Positions 45,412-54,173 of a stretch of 64,000 bases of DNA are shown piece by piece. Under the pieces are notes generated by a model that ran no database searches, was not told the origin of the DNA, and saw nothing but the letters and a program-made list of their open reading frames with translations. Position numbers and translations under genes: made by a program. The stretch lies in contig NZ_WLYK01000008.1 in NCBI RefSeq assembly GCF_009707545.1, positions 310,001 through 374,000 on the forward strand, in the 5' to 3' direction. The stretch comes from Nakamurella alba (lineage in GTDB: Bacteria > Actinomycetota > Actinomycetes > Mycobacteriales > Nakamurellaceae). Positions within the stretch are counted from its first letter, which is position 1, and every line of letters begins with the position of its first letter.

Positions 45412-45936
45412 ATGGCGTCCCTGGTCACGGTGGTCGGCAACCCGAAGGCGGGCTCGCGGACCCTGGCGGTGGCCTCCGGCCTGGCCGACGGCATCGCCGC
45501 CAGTTTCGGGGAGATCGACCGGCACACCTACGATCTCGCCGAGCTCGGACCGGGACTGCTGGCCCCGTGGACCCTCTCGCCGGAGGCAAAGGACGCGGTT
45601 GCGCAGGTCCGTGAGGCGACGGTCCTGGTGCTGGCCACCCCGACCTACAAGGGATCTTTCACCGGCCTGCTCAAACTGCTGCTGGACACCCTGCCGGCGG
45701 GGTCGCTGGACCACACGGTGACGGTGCCGGTGGTGCTGTCCGCCGGCCCGGCCCATCGCCACCTGGCGGACCTGCAGCTGGCGGCGGTGCTGAGCGAACT
45801 CGGCGCGGTGCGGCCGGTGCCGTCACTGCTGGTGCAGGAGTCCGAGATCGACGCCGTCGACGCCACCGTCGCCGAGTGGGTGGGGCAGCACGCCGCCGTC
45901 CTGCAGGCCACGGTCGCCGCACTCGCGCAGCCCTGA
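45412..45936 (+). CDS. NAD(P)H-dependent FMN reductase, SsuE/MsuE-like
   Basis: This 174-residue flavodoxin-fold reductase has the phosphate loop VVGNPKAGSRTLAVA at the start and LATPTYKGSFTGLLKLLLDTLP near residue 75, the conserved active-site segment of SsuE/MsuE enzymes. Those supply reduced FMN to two-component monooxygenases that release sulfite from sulfonates. No monooxygenase gene is present in this operon, so its partner must be encoded elsewhere. ATG at 45412 follows GGAGGTGGAG. It is the last gene of the operon. Confidence 0.88.
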   Translation: MASLVTVVGNPKAGSRTLAVASGLADGIAASFGEIDRHTYDLAELGPGLLAPWTLSPEAKDAVAQVREATVLVLATPTYKGSFTGLLKLLLDTLPAGSLDHTVTVPVVLSAGPAHRHLADLQLAAVLSELGAVRPVPSLLVQESEIDAVDATVAEWVGQHAAVLQATVAALAQP

Positions 45937-45944
45937 CCGCCGGC

Positions 45945-46703
45945 TCAGCCGACCCGGCGCAGTGCTGCCGCCACCCCGGCCGGTCCGCCCGGGTCTCGGC
46001 GCTGCCGCCACAACTCCGGCAGCAGATCCCGGCTGCGCCGCACCACCCACGGCACCCCACGGACGGTGAGCCACCACAGCGGGTAGCCCGGCGGCGGGGG
46101 AGCGGGCGGTCGGCTGACCGTGCCGGCCACGGCGAACCCGTGCCGGCGAAGGAGTTCCAGGGCCCGCACCGCCAGCAGCCGCTGGCCCAGCGAGGACAGG
46201 TGGATCCGGTCGACGTGCAGGGCGGCGCGGCCACCGGTGGCGAGCACGTCGTCCAGGTCCACCCGGAGCAGCGTGCCGCCGGCCGGGCGTACCTCGGACA
46301 GCGCACGCCGCAGCTGCGCCAGTCGCAGCCACATGGTGCGCCGCAGGTCCGCGGGCAGCGGCACGCGACGCAGGTCGACCCGGGAGAACGGCAGCGCCAG
46401 CACCACGACGGTGCCGCCGGCATGCAGCTGCGCCACCGTGGCGGCCACCGCGCCCCGCACCTGCCGCACATCGAAATCCCCGCGCAGCACGTCGTTCCCG
46501 CCGACAAGCAGGCAGGCCACCGCCGGCCGCAGCTCCCCGACCGCCCCGAGCTGCGACGGCAGATCCCGGGCCCGGGCACCGCTGACCGCCCCGCAGGCGA
46601 GGACTCCGGCCAGCCCGTCGGCGACATGGGCGGCCCACGACCGGTCGGCACCGACCCCGGTGGACAGCGAGTCGCCGAGGGCGAGCACCGTCGGTCGGGT
46701 CAT
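45945..46703 (-). CDS. SGNH/GDSL-family hydrolase
   Basis: The 252-residue protein carries SGNH block I LALGDSLSTGVGADRSW (Ser near residue 11), block III LLVGGNDVLRG (Gly and Asn) and block V VDRIHLSSLG (Asp and His). It has no signal peptide, so it probably acts on cytoplasmic or membrane-associated esters such as acylated sugars. The ATG overlaps the stop of the upstream glycosyltransferase, tying it to that pathway. Confidence 0.85.
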   Translation of the reverse strand: MTRPTVLALGDSLSTGVGADRSWAAHVADGLAGVLACGAVSGARARDLPSQLGAVGELRPAVACLLVGGNDVLRGDFDVRQVRGAVAATVAQLHAGGTVVVLALPFSRVDLRRVPLPADLRRTMWLRLAQLRRALSEVRPAGGTLLRVDLDDVLATGGRAALHVDRIHLSSLGQRLLAVRALELLRRHGFAVAGTVSRPPAPPPPGYPLWWLTVRGVPWVVRRSRDLLPELWRQRRDPGGPAGVAAALRRVG

Positions 46704-47794
46704 CGCACGGCGCCCAGGTGCAGGTCCAGCATGCGCTGTACGGTGGCCGACCACGGCAGCTCCGCGGCCCGGGCCAGCGCGGCATTGCGCCGCAGCTCGA
46801 CCGGGACCGCCAGCAGGTCCTCGACCGCGTCGGCGAAGCCGTGCACCGTGCCCGGGGCGGCGCGGCCGGCGGCCGGGTCGGTACCGATCACCTCCGGCAC
46901 CCCGGCTCGCCCGTCGGCGACCACGGCGGTCCCGGCGGCCAGGCACTCCAGGGCCGCCAGGCCGAAGGTCTCCACCGGCCCCGGGGCCAGTGCGATGTCG
47001 GCGGAGGCCTGGATGCGGGCCAGCCGCTGCCGGTCCGCGACGTGCCCGTGGAACAGCACCGGCAGATCCGTGGACTCCCGCTGCAGCCGGGCGGCCAGCG
47101 GCCCGGTCCCGGCGACCACCAGGTGCACCTCGTGCCCGCGCCGCCGGAGCTCGCGCAGCACCCCGAGCGCGAGCTCCGGTCGCTTCTCCGTGGACAGCCG
47201 GCTGCAGAGCAGCAGTTCGGTCCCGCGCCGGCGCGGGGAGGTGGTGACCGCGGGGGTGGTCGTGACCCCCAGCGGGACGATGCGCAGGTCGTCGGTGCCG
47301 ATCCGGTGGAACTCGGTGGCGGCGAACCGGGTCGTCGCCACCACGGTGTCGAAAGCGGCGGCCGTGCCGCGGTTGTGCAGATCCGCGACGTGCCGGGCCG
47401 GCGCGGCCGGCAGCCCGTGGGTGCGCAGCACCCCGTCCAGCCGCTCGTGCGCGAAGAAGACGCTGGGCACCCCGCGCGCCCGGGCCCAGCGGCCGAACCG
47501 GCGCAGCGAGGTCCGGTCGGAGACCTCGAGCCGGTCCGGGGCCAGCCGTTCCAGCAGGGCGGCGACCCGGCGCGGCCGGGTGATCATCCGGTAGCCGCCG
47601 AAGCCCGGGAGCAACGGCGAGGCGAGAGTGACCAGCCCGCCGTCGGTGTCGCCGGACCAGCTGTCGGTGCTGCCGGGCACGATCACGGTGCAGCGATGGC
47701 CGGCGGCCCGGTAGCCGGCGGACAGCGCGCGCACCATGGTGCGCAGCCCACCGGAGGTGGGGCCGTAGAAGTTCGCGAGATGGACGATGTGCAT
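46700..47794 (-). CDS. GT4-family glycosyltransferase
   Basis: The GT-B fold is shown by the N-terminal HLANFYGPTSGGLRTMVRAL glycine loop and a C-terminal nucleotide-sugar domain with LLCSRLSTEKRPELALGVL and the EX7E motif region PVETFGLAALECLAAGTAVVA. This fits family GT4 retaining transferases. Donor and acceptor are not defined by sequence; a mannosyl donor is plausible given the partner gene. It starts 3 nt after the stop of the second transferase and overlaps the SGNH gene. Confidence 0.88.
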   Translation of the reverse strand: MHIVHLANFYGPTSGGLRTMVRALSAGYRAAGHRCTVIVPGSTDSWSGDTDGGLVTLASPLLPGFGGYRMITRPRRVAALLERLAPDRLEVSDRTSLRRFGRWARARGVPSVFFAHERLDGVLRTHGLPAAPARHVADLHNRGTAAAFDTVVATTRFAATEFHRIGTDDLRIVPLGVTTTPAVTTSPRRRGTELLLCSRLSTEKRPELALGVLRELRRRGHEVHLVVAGTGPLAARLQRESTDLPVLFHGHVADRQRLARIQASADIALAPGPVETFGLAALECLAAGTAVVADGRAGVPEVIGTDPAAGRAAPGTVHGFADAVEDLLAVPVELRRNAALARAAELPWSATVQRMLDLHLGAVR

Positions 47795-47797
47795 GTC

Positions 47798-48907
47798 TCA
47801 GCCGATCGGCAGCCGGGTGCGGGCGTACTCGTAGTGGGCGAGCAGTTCGTCGCCCAGCCGGGCCCAGCTGCGACCGGCCACCGAGGCGGCGGCCGCCCGG
47901 CCGAAGGCGCGGCGTTTGGCGTCGTCCCCGACCAGGTCGGCAACGGCCCGGCGCAGCTCGCCGGCGTCACCGGGCCGGTAGCACCAGCCGGTCCGTGAGC
48001 TCGACACCAGTTCCTGCACACCGCCTCCCGCGGCGACCACCGCGGGTACCCCGCACGCCAACGCCTCCTGGACGCCCTGGCAGAAGGTCTCGTGCCGGCC
48101 GGGGTGCACGAACACGTCCAGGGTGGCGACATGCCGGGCCAGCTCGGCGCCGGACAACCGGCCGGTGAACACCGCGTCCGGCAGCAGTCGTTGCAGCGCA
48201 GCGCGTTCCGGCCCGTCGCCGATCACCACCAGACGGCTGCCCGGCGGAGTGGCGGCCGCGAGCTGGTGCAGCTCCTTCTCCGCGGCCAGCCGGCCCGCGT
48301 AGCCGACCAGGACCTGCCCGTCGCCGAGTGTGCGGTGCAGGTCGGCATCCCGGCGGCCGGGGTGGAACTGGCTGCGGTCCACACCGCGGCCCCACGGGGC
48401 GATCCGCGGGATGCCGTGTGCGGTGAGCAGGTCGGTGGCGTACCGGGACGGCGCCAGGGTCAGGTCGGCCAGGCCGTGGATCTCCTCCAGCCGGGTCCAC
48501 ATCCGCTGGCCGGTGCCGGGGACACCGTAGTGCCGGGCGAACCCGGCGACGTCCGTCTGGAACACCGCGACGGTCGGCAGTCCCAGATCGGCGGCGGCGC
48601 GGGCACCGGTCCGGCCGAGCACCAGCGGCGAGGCGAGATGCACGATGTCCGGCCGGAAGTCGGCGAACAGCTCGGCCATCCGGCGCTGCCGGACCAGGCA
48701 CACCCGCAGCTGGTGGTAGCCGGGCACCCCGACCGACGGCAGGCCGACGACCGGTGCGCCGTGCACCGTCTCCGGCGCGCCGGTGGCGGCGGCGATCACC
48801 ATGGCCCGATGGCCGCGCCGTTCCAGGTGCTCGAGCACCCGGACGACCGACCCGCTGACGCCGTTCGTCTCGGGCAGGAACGACTCGGCGACGATCGCGA
48901 CACGCAC
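47798..48907 (-). CDS. GT4-family glycosyltransferase, MgtA-like mannosyltransferase candidate
   Basis: GTG at 48907 follows GGAG by 8 nt and opens VRVAIVAESFLPETNGVSGSV, the classic start of the MgtA/PimB-type GDP-mannose-dependent alpha-mannosyltransferases. The C-terminal domain has VGYAGRLAAEKELHQLA, VIGDGPERAALQ and RHETFCQGVQEALACGVPAVVAAGGG. In actinomycetes such enzymes build mannosyl glycolipids or lipomannan cores. It leads a three-gene unit with a second GT4 enzyme and an SGNH hydrolase and is divergent from phoX. Confidence 0.86.
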   Translation of the reverse strand: MRVAIVAESFLPETNGVSGSVVRVLEHLERRGHRAMVIAAATGAPETVHGAPVVGLPSVGVPGYHQLRVCLVRQRRMAELFADFRPDIVHLASPLVLGRTGARAAADLGLPTVAVFQTDVAGFARHYGVPGTGQRMWTRLEEIHGLADLTLAPSRYATDLLTAHGIPRIAPWGRGVDRSQFHPGRRDADLHRTLGDGQVLVGYAGRLAAEKELHQLAAATPPGSRLVVIGDGPERAALQRLLPDAVFTGRLSGAELARHVATLDVFVHPGRHETFCQGVQEALACGVPAVVAAGGGVQELVSSSRTGWCYRPGDAGELRRAVADLVGDDAKRRAFGRAAAASVAGRSWARLGDELLAHYEYARTRLPIG

Positions 48908-49048
48908 GTGCCCATCTCCACATCCGCGCCCGACGGCACGTCGACCACCGGGTGCGGTGTCGGTGACGGTGTGATGAACCGTTCGCATCATGGCCTGCAG
49001 CAGGGCGTCACACCAACGGGCGCAGCCCGCACCCGCCGGACGCCGGAG

Positions 49049-49103
49049 GTTCGTCCGCCGTTCACCACGGTGCCACCGCAGCAGCCTGTGTGCTCCTTAG
49101 GGT
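49049..49103 (+). promoter_or_regulatory. PHO box and -10 element of phoX
   Basis: Two 11-bp direct repeats, GTTCGTCCGCC (49049-49059) and GTTCACCACGG (49060-49070), match the actinobacterial PhoP/RegX3 box (GTTCACC units). TAGGGT lies at 49098-49103 after exactly 27 nt, the same distance as at pstS and phoU. No -35 consensus is present, as expected for an activated promoter. Confidence 0.78.
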
Positions 49104-49144
49104 CACCACCGTCGTCCGCCGCCGACCGAAACGAGAACCCGAAC

Positions 49145-51289
49145 GTGTCCGAAGAAGTCACTCCCCGTCAGCGCCGCCTGCTGCCCATGGTCGGGATGAC
49201 CAGGGGCAAGCGCAGCCCGGTCACCTGTCACCTGAAGTGTGCCGATGCCTGTTCGCACCCGGTGCCGAACGTCTCGTCGAACGAGACCTTCCGGGACATC
49301 GCCGCCGCCGCACTGTCCCGCCGGGCAGCGCTCGGTGTCGCCGGTGCCGGTGCCCTCACCCTGGTCGCCGGGCCGTCGCTGCTGGCCGGCACCGCTGCGG
49401 CCGCCCCGGCTCCGGCCGTGCCCGAGATCCCTATCCCTGCCGGTGGTCTCGCGATCCCGGAGGGCGGTGACCCGATCCTGGGGAAGGCCACCGACCGCAA
49501 CCTGCCCTTCACCGCCATCGGGCCGGTCGCCGCCGACCAGGACACCTTCACCGTGCCCAAGGGGTACAAGTCGCAGCCGATCATCCGCTGGGGCGACCCG
49601 ATCCTGCCCGGGGCACCGGCCTTCGACGGGACGAAGCAGACCGCCGCCGCACAGGCCTGCCAGTTCGGTTACAACAACGACTATCTCGACATCATCCCGA
49701 TCACGTCGACGTCGGCCCTGCTCGTCTGCAACCACGAGTACACCAACGAGAACATCATGTTCCCGGTGGCCGCCACGCCGGCCGAGGCCGACGAGCAGAA
49801 GCGCATCGGCATGAACGCGCACGGCTTCTCGGTCGTCGAGCTGACCCGCACCGGACCGGGCAAGCCGTGGACCTACAAGCCGACCGGGAAGCTCAACCGG
49901 CGCTTCATCACCTCCACCCCGTTCGCCGTCACCGGCCCCGCCGCCGGTAGCGACATGCTCAAGACCGCAGCGGATCCCACCGGCAAGAAGGTGCTCGGCA
50001 CCCTCGGCAACTGCGCCGGCGGCACCACCCCCTGGGGCACCGTGCTCTCCGGCGAGGAGAACTTCAACGGCTACTTCCGGGCCGCCGGCACCACCGACTC
50101 GGAGAAGCGGTACGGGCTGACCGACCGCGCCACCTCGCGGAACTGGGAGTCGTTGGAGCCGCGGTTCGACGCCCGCTCCGCCGACTACGCCAACGAGCCG
50201 AACCGGTACGGCTGGATCGTCGAGATCGACCCGTTCGACCCGACCTCCACCCCGCGCAAGCACACCGCAATGGGCCGGCTCAAGCACGAGGGCGCGAACG
50301 TCCAGGTCGCCCCCGACGGCCGGGTGGTGGCGTACATGGGCGACGACGAGCGCTTCGACTACCTCTACAAGTTCGTCTCGAAGAACAAGATGCGGCCGCT
50401 CACCTCGTTGGCCAACCGCAAGCACAACATGACGCTGCTGACCGAGGGTGACCTCTACGTCGCGCGCTTCATCGGCGACTCGCCGGCGGCCCAGATCGAC
50501 GGCACCGGAACGCTTCCCGCCGACGGCGTGTTCGACGGCCTGGGCGTCTGGCTGCCGCTGGTGCTCGCCGGCACGTCGCAGATCCCCGGCATGACCGTGC
50601 CGGAGGTCCTGGTGCACACCCGGCTCGCGGCCGACAAGGCCGGTGCCACCAAGATGGACCGCTGCGAGGACGTGCAGTCGTCGCCGAAGACCGGCAAGGT
50701 CTACGTCGCCTGCACCAACAACACCGACCGCGGCAAGGTGGACAAGGAGGGCCCGACCGAGGTCAACCCGCGCAACGCCAACCGCGACGGTCACATCGTG
50801 GAGCTCACCGAGGGGCTGACCGGGGACGCCGACCCGCTGGCCACCACCTTCCGCTGGAACCTGCTGCTGGTCTGCGGTGATCCGGCCGAACCGCACACCT
50901 ACTTCGGTGGCTACCCGAAGGACAAGGTGTCGCCGATCTCCTGCCCGGACAACGTCGCCTTCGACTCCGACGGCAACCTGTGGATCTCCACCGACGGCGC
51001 ACCGAGCACGCTGAACCAGAACGACGGCCTGTTCAAGGTGCCGCTGGTGGGCAAGGAGCGCGGCCGGGTGCAGCAGTTCCTGGCCGTGCCGACCGAGGCC
51101 GAGACCTGCGGCCCGGTGATCCACGACCGGGACGGCTCGGTGTTCGTCGCCGTGCAGCACCCGGGCGAGGACGGCAGCTTCGCCGAGCAGCACTCCTTCT
51201 GGCCGGACTTCGTGCCGGCCGGCACCGTGGCGCCGAAGGGCCAGTTCGCCGGCCCGCGGCCTTCGGTGGTGCAGGTCTACCGCGGCTGA
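49145..51289 (+). CDS. phoX: PhoX-family alkaline phosphatase
   Basis: This is a 714-residue DUF839/PhoX protein. A family-typical N-terminal lead with CHLKCADACSHPVPN is followed by a twin-arginine signal ALSRRAALGVAGAG near residue 58. The mature part shows GTLGNCAGGTTPWGTVLSGEENFNGYF, GWIVEIDPFDP, GRLKHEGANV and MDRCEDVQ, the conserved Ca/Fe-binding regions of PhoX. It would be Tat-exported and release phosphate from phosphoesters. The GTG at 49145 is preceded by a PHO box promoter, and pstSCAB follows, so the block is a phosphate-starvation locus. Confidence 0.93.
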   Translation: MSEEVTPRQRRLLPMVGMTRGKRSPVTCHLKCADACSHPVPNVSSNETFRDIAAAALSRRAALGVAGAGALTLVAGPSLLAGTAAAAPAPAVPEIPIPAGGLAIPEGGDPILGKATDRNLPFTAIGPVAADQDTFTVPKGYKSQPIIRWGDPILPGAPAFDGTKQTAAAQACQFGYNNDYLDIIPITSTSALLVCNHEYTNENIMFPVAATPAEADEQKRIGMNAHGFSVVELTRTGPGKPWTYKPTGKLNRRFITSTPFAVTGPAAGSDMLKTAADPTGKKVLGTLGNCAGGTTPWGTVLSGEENFNGYFRAAGTTDSEKRYGLTDRATSRNWESLEPRFDARSADYANEPNRYGWIVEIDPFDPTSTPRKHTAMGRLKHEGANVQVAPDGRVVAYMGDDERFDYLYKFVSKNKMRPLTSLANRKHNMTLLTEGDLYVARFIGDSPAAQIDGTGTLPADGVFDGLGVWLPLVLAGTSQIPGMTVPEVLVHTRLAADKAGATKMDRCEDVQSSPKTGKVYVACTNNTDRGKVDKEGPTEVNPRNANRDGHIVELTEGLTGDADPLATTFRWNLLLVCGDPAEPHTYFGGYPKDKVSPISCPDNVAFDSDGNLWISTDGAPSTLNQNDGLFKVPLVGKERGRVQQFLAVPTEAETCGPVIHDRDGSVFVAVQHPGEDGSFAEQHSFWPDFVPAGTVAPKGQFAGPRPSVVQVYRG

Positions 51290-51309
51290 CCCGGGCCGCC
51301 CACCGCTGT

Positions 51310-51430
51310 CCCGGTCCCACCCGGACCGGGTTCCCGCGCAGCGGCCGCCGTCCCCACCTCGGCGGCGGCCGCTGTGATGTATGTCCGAATCCCTGATCGG
51401 CGCCGGTACCGGTGCTGATCAGGGATTTTC
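51310..51430 (+). terminator. three consecutive hairpins between phoX and pstS
   Basis: Hairpin 1 pairs 51310-51317 with 51323-51330. Hairpin 2 pairs 51339-51350 with 51363-51374 (12 bp). Hairpin 3 pairs 51388-51398 with 51417-51427 and ends in TTTT. Together they separate phoX transcription from the pst promoter. Confidence 0.7.
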
Positions 51431-51462
51431 GGTTCCCGGACGCACCCAGCGCAACAGGGACC

Positions 51463-51517
51463 GTTCACCCCTGGTTCACCTTCGTCCTCCCATCAGGACA
51501 CCTCCGGCCCTTAGCGT
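51463..51517 (+). promoter_or_regulatory. PHO box and -10 element of the pst operon
   Basis: GTTCACCCCTG (51463-51473) and GTTCACCTTCG (51474-51484) are two near-perfect PHO units in tandem. TAGCGT (51512-51517) follows after 27 nt, within the sequence CTTAGCGTC that resembles CTTAGGGTC at phoX. The predicted start gives a leader of about 80 nt before pstS. Confidence 0.85.
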
Positions 51518-51602
51518 CGCCCCTGGCACGAGGCAGACAGCCCGGCCACGGGACCCCTCGCCCAGGGGTGATCCGGTACCAGACTCCAGAGGAGATCCCA
51601 GC

Positions 51603-52826
51603 GTGAAGCTCGCGCGATTCGGTGGACTTGCGGCGGCGCTGACCGTCGGCGTCCTGACCCTTGCCGCCTGTGGCACCGACGACAACTCGTCGACCAGCAG
51701 CACCGCCGGCACCACGACCGCTGCCGCCACCTCGGCGGAGTCCTCCTCCGCCGCCTCGTCGGCCGGCTCCGAGACCTCGTCCGCCGGCTCGGCCACCGGT
51801 TCCGCGTCCGAGACCTCCGGTGCGTCCGGCGCCGCCCTGACCTTCGAGGGCGAGGGCTTCACCTGCGCCGAGGGCGAGCTGCTCTCCAGCGGTTCCTCCG
51901 CACAGGGCAAGGTCATGGCGCAGTGGATCAGCGACTACAACACCAAGTGCAACGCCACCATCAACGACTACGGCGGCGGCGGCTCGGGCAAGGGCCGGAC
52001 CGACTTCATCGCCAACCAGACGGACTTCGCCGGTTCCGACTCGGCCATGAAGGACGACCAGCTGACCGAGGCCAAGGACACCCGCTGCGGCGGCGCCGAC
52101 GCCATCAACCTGCCGATGGTCACCGGCCCGATCGCGCTGGCCTACAACGTGACCGGCGTGGACAACCTGGTCCTCGACGCCAAGACCCTGGTCGGCATCT
52201 TCGGTGGCACCATCACCACCTGGAACGACCCGGCCATCGCCGCGCTGAACCCGGATGCCACCCTGCCGGCCGAGGGCATCCAGTCGGTGCACCGCTCCGA
52301 GGACTCGGGCACCACCGACAACTTCACCAAGTACCTGATCGCCGCGGGCGAGTGGAGCTTCGAGGGCGGCCAGGCCTGGACCGCCCCGGGCGGCACCGGC
52401 GCCCAGGGTTCTGACGGCGTGGCCAAGGCCGTCGCCGGCACCGTCGGTTCCATCGGCTACGTCGAGTGGGGCTTCGCCAAGGACAACAGCCTGAACATCG
52501 CGCAGATCGACAACGGCTCCGGCGCGGTCGAGCTGACCGGCGAGTCGGCCGGCAAGGCCGTCGGCGCCGCCGAGATCACCGGCACCGCCCCGGATCTGAC
52601 CCTCTCGCTGGACTACGCCACGCAGGAGGCCGGTGCCTACCCGATCATCCTGGTGACCTACGAGATCGTCTGCTCCGCCAACAACGGTGACAAGGCCGAG
52701 CTGGTCAAGTCCTTCCTGGGCTGGACCGCCACCGACGGCCAGACCGAGCTGGACTCGCTGGGTGCCGCGCCGCTGCCGGCCGACATCCAGGCCCAGGTCG
52801 TCGAGTCGATCAAGTCCATCGCCTGA
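51603..52826 (+). CDS. pstS: phosphate-binding lipoprotein PstS
   Basis: PstS captures phosphate for the PstCAB importer. A lipobox LTLAAC places the acylated Cys near residue 23, followed by a Ser/Thr/Ala spacer of about 55 residues. The mature fold shows GSSAQGKVMAQWISDY, NDYGGGGSGKGRTDFIANQTDFAGSDS, PMVTGPIALAYN and RSEDSGTTDNFTKYL, the phosphate-coordinating loops. GTG at 51603 follows GAGGAG. An 18-bp hairpin after the stop probably raises PstS output relative to the channel subunits. Confidence 0.95.
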   Translation: MKLARFGGLAAALTVGVLTLAACGTDDNSSTSSTAGTTTAAATSAESSSAASSAGSETSSAGSATGSASETSGASGAALTFEGEGFTCAEGELLSSGSSAQGKVMAQWISDYNTKCNATINDYGGGGSGKGRTDFIANQTDFAGSDSAMKDDQLTEAKDTRCGGADAINLPMVTGPIALAYNVTGVDNLVLDAKTLVGIFGGTITTWNDPAIAALNPDATLPAEGIQSVHRSEDSGTTDNFTKYLIAAGEWSFEGGQAWTAPGGTGAQGSDGVAKAVAGTVGSIGYVEWGFAKDNSLNIAQIDNGSGAVELTGESAGKAVGAAEITGTAPDLTLSLDYATQEAGAYPIILVTYEIVCSANNGDKAELVKSFLGWTATDGQTELDSLGAAPLPADIQAQVVESIKSIA

Positions 52827-52844
52827 TGCTCCATCGCCCCTGAC

Positions 52845-52887
52845 ACCGGCCCCGGTGACGTCCTCATGAGGGACGTCACCGGGGCCG
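52845..52887 (+). terminator. intraoperonic 18-bp hairpin after pstS
   Basis: Positions 52845-52862 pair perfectly with 52870-52887 around a 7-nt loop. No T run follows. As after the other binding-protein gene at 44142, it probably acts as a partial terminator or 3' stabiliser. Confidence 0.7.
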
Positions 52888-52973
52888 GGTCGGGGTCAGG
52901 CCTTTCCGAACCACCTGCCCGTGCAGGAGCATGACGCCATGTACCACCCGACTCCCGCAGCGACCGAGGAGCC

Positions 52974-54173
52974 ATGCCGAACACCCCGGGGTCCGGTCCG
53001 GTGACCGACGAACATCCTGACGGCGCACCGCGTCCGGCCGACGAGGCCGCCCGGCTGCAGGCCGAGCGCGAGCTCATCGCCGCCGCCGACGAGCACGCCA
53101 CCGCCGCCACCGAGGCCGCCACCAGCCGGTTGAGCGACACCGTTGCCCACCGCAACGTGCCGCCGCCCACCGTGGCGCCGAAGACCGCCGCCGGGACCGG
53201 GGGCGGTGGCTCCCGAGGGGTGGCCATCGCCGGCCGCTCGGTCCGCGTCGGCGACACCGTGTTCCGCGGCCTGGCCGCGGGCGCCGGCGGCTTCCTGCTG
53301 GTGATCATGGCCGCCATCGCGGTCTTCCTGATCTGGCGCGCGCTGCCGGCCTTCAGCGGCAACGCCGGCAACCTGCTCACCACCCAGCAGTGGCTGCCCG
53401 GCAGCAACCCGCCCCGCTACGGGATCGCCGCGCTGGCCTTCGGCACCATCGTGTCGTCGGTGATCGCCATGCTCATCGCGGTGCCGATCGCGATCGGGAT
53501 CGCCCTGTTCATCGCGCACTACGCGCAGCGCCGGCTGGCCACCGTGCTCGGCGGCCTGGTCGACCTGCTCGCCGCGGTCCCGTCGCTGATCTTCGGCATG
53601 TGGGGCCTGTACTTCCTGATCCCGCAGACCCGCGGTTTCCAGAGCTGGCTGTCCGAGTACTTCGGCTGGATCCCGCTCTTCGACAACCGGAACGCCACCA
53701 GCGCCGCCCAGTTCGGGCAGAGCCTGCTGATGGCCGGCATCGTGCTGTCGATCATGATCATCCCGACCATCTCCGCGGTCACCCGTGAGGTCTTCCTCCA
53801 GGTCCCCAAGGACACGATGGACGCCGCCTGGGCCCTCGGCGCCACCAAGTGGGAGATGGTCCGCACCGCGGTGCTGCCGTTCGGCCGCGCCGGCATGATC
53901 TCGGCGTCGATGCTCGGCCTGGGCCGGGCACTGGGCGAGACCATCGCCGTGGCACTGGTCCTCAACTCGGGTTTCACCATCAACTGGCACCTCACCGAAC
54001 CCGGTGGCGACACCTTCGCCTCCACCATCGCGCTCAAGTTCGGTGAGGCCAGCGGCTCCAAGAACGGCATCCCGGCGCTGATCTTCGCCGGCCTGTGCCT
54101 GTTCGCCATCACGCTGATCGTCAACTCGATCGCCCGTGCCGTCGTGGCCCGCAAGAAGGAGTTCTCGGCGTGA
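52974..54173 (+). CDS. pstC: phosphate ABC transporter permease PstC
   Basis: The protein has a soluble N-terminal extension of about 90 residues (acidic, Ala-rich, longer than in enterobacteria) and then six transmembrane helices. The permease loop reads DAAWALGATKWEMVRTAVLPFGRAGM with LGRALGETIAVAL, typical of PstC. ATG at 52974 follows GAGGAG. The stop overlaps the pstA GTG start (GTGA). Confidence 0.94.
   Translation: MPNTPGSGPVTDEHPDGAPRPADEAARLQAERELIAAADEHATAATEAATSRLSDTVAHRNVPPPTVAPKTAAGTGGGGSRGVAIAGRSVRVGDTVFRGLAAGAGGFLLVIMAAIAVFLIWRALPAFSGNAGNLLTTQQWLPGSNPPRYGIAALAFGTIVSSVIAMLIAVPIAIGIALFIAHYAQRRLATVLGGLVDLLAAVPSLIFGMWGLYFLIPQTRGFQSWLSEYFGWIPLFDNRNATSAAQFGQSLLMAGIVLSIMIIPTISAVTREVFLQVPKDTMDAAWALGATKWEMVRTAVLPFGRAGMISASMLGLGRALGETIAVALVLNSGFTINWHLTEPGGDTFASTIALKFGEASGSKNGIPALIFAGLCLFAITLIVNSIARAVVARKKEFSA

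Noticed and set aside
48972-48990. TGATG-N9-CATCA inverted repeat near the glycosyltransferase start
   Set aside because: Arms are only 5 bp and no promoter element aligns with it; it may be chance.
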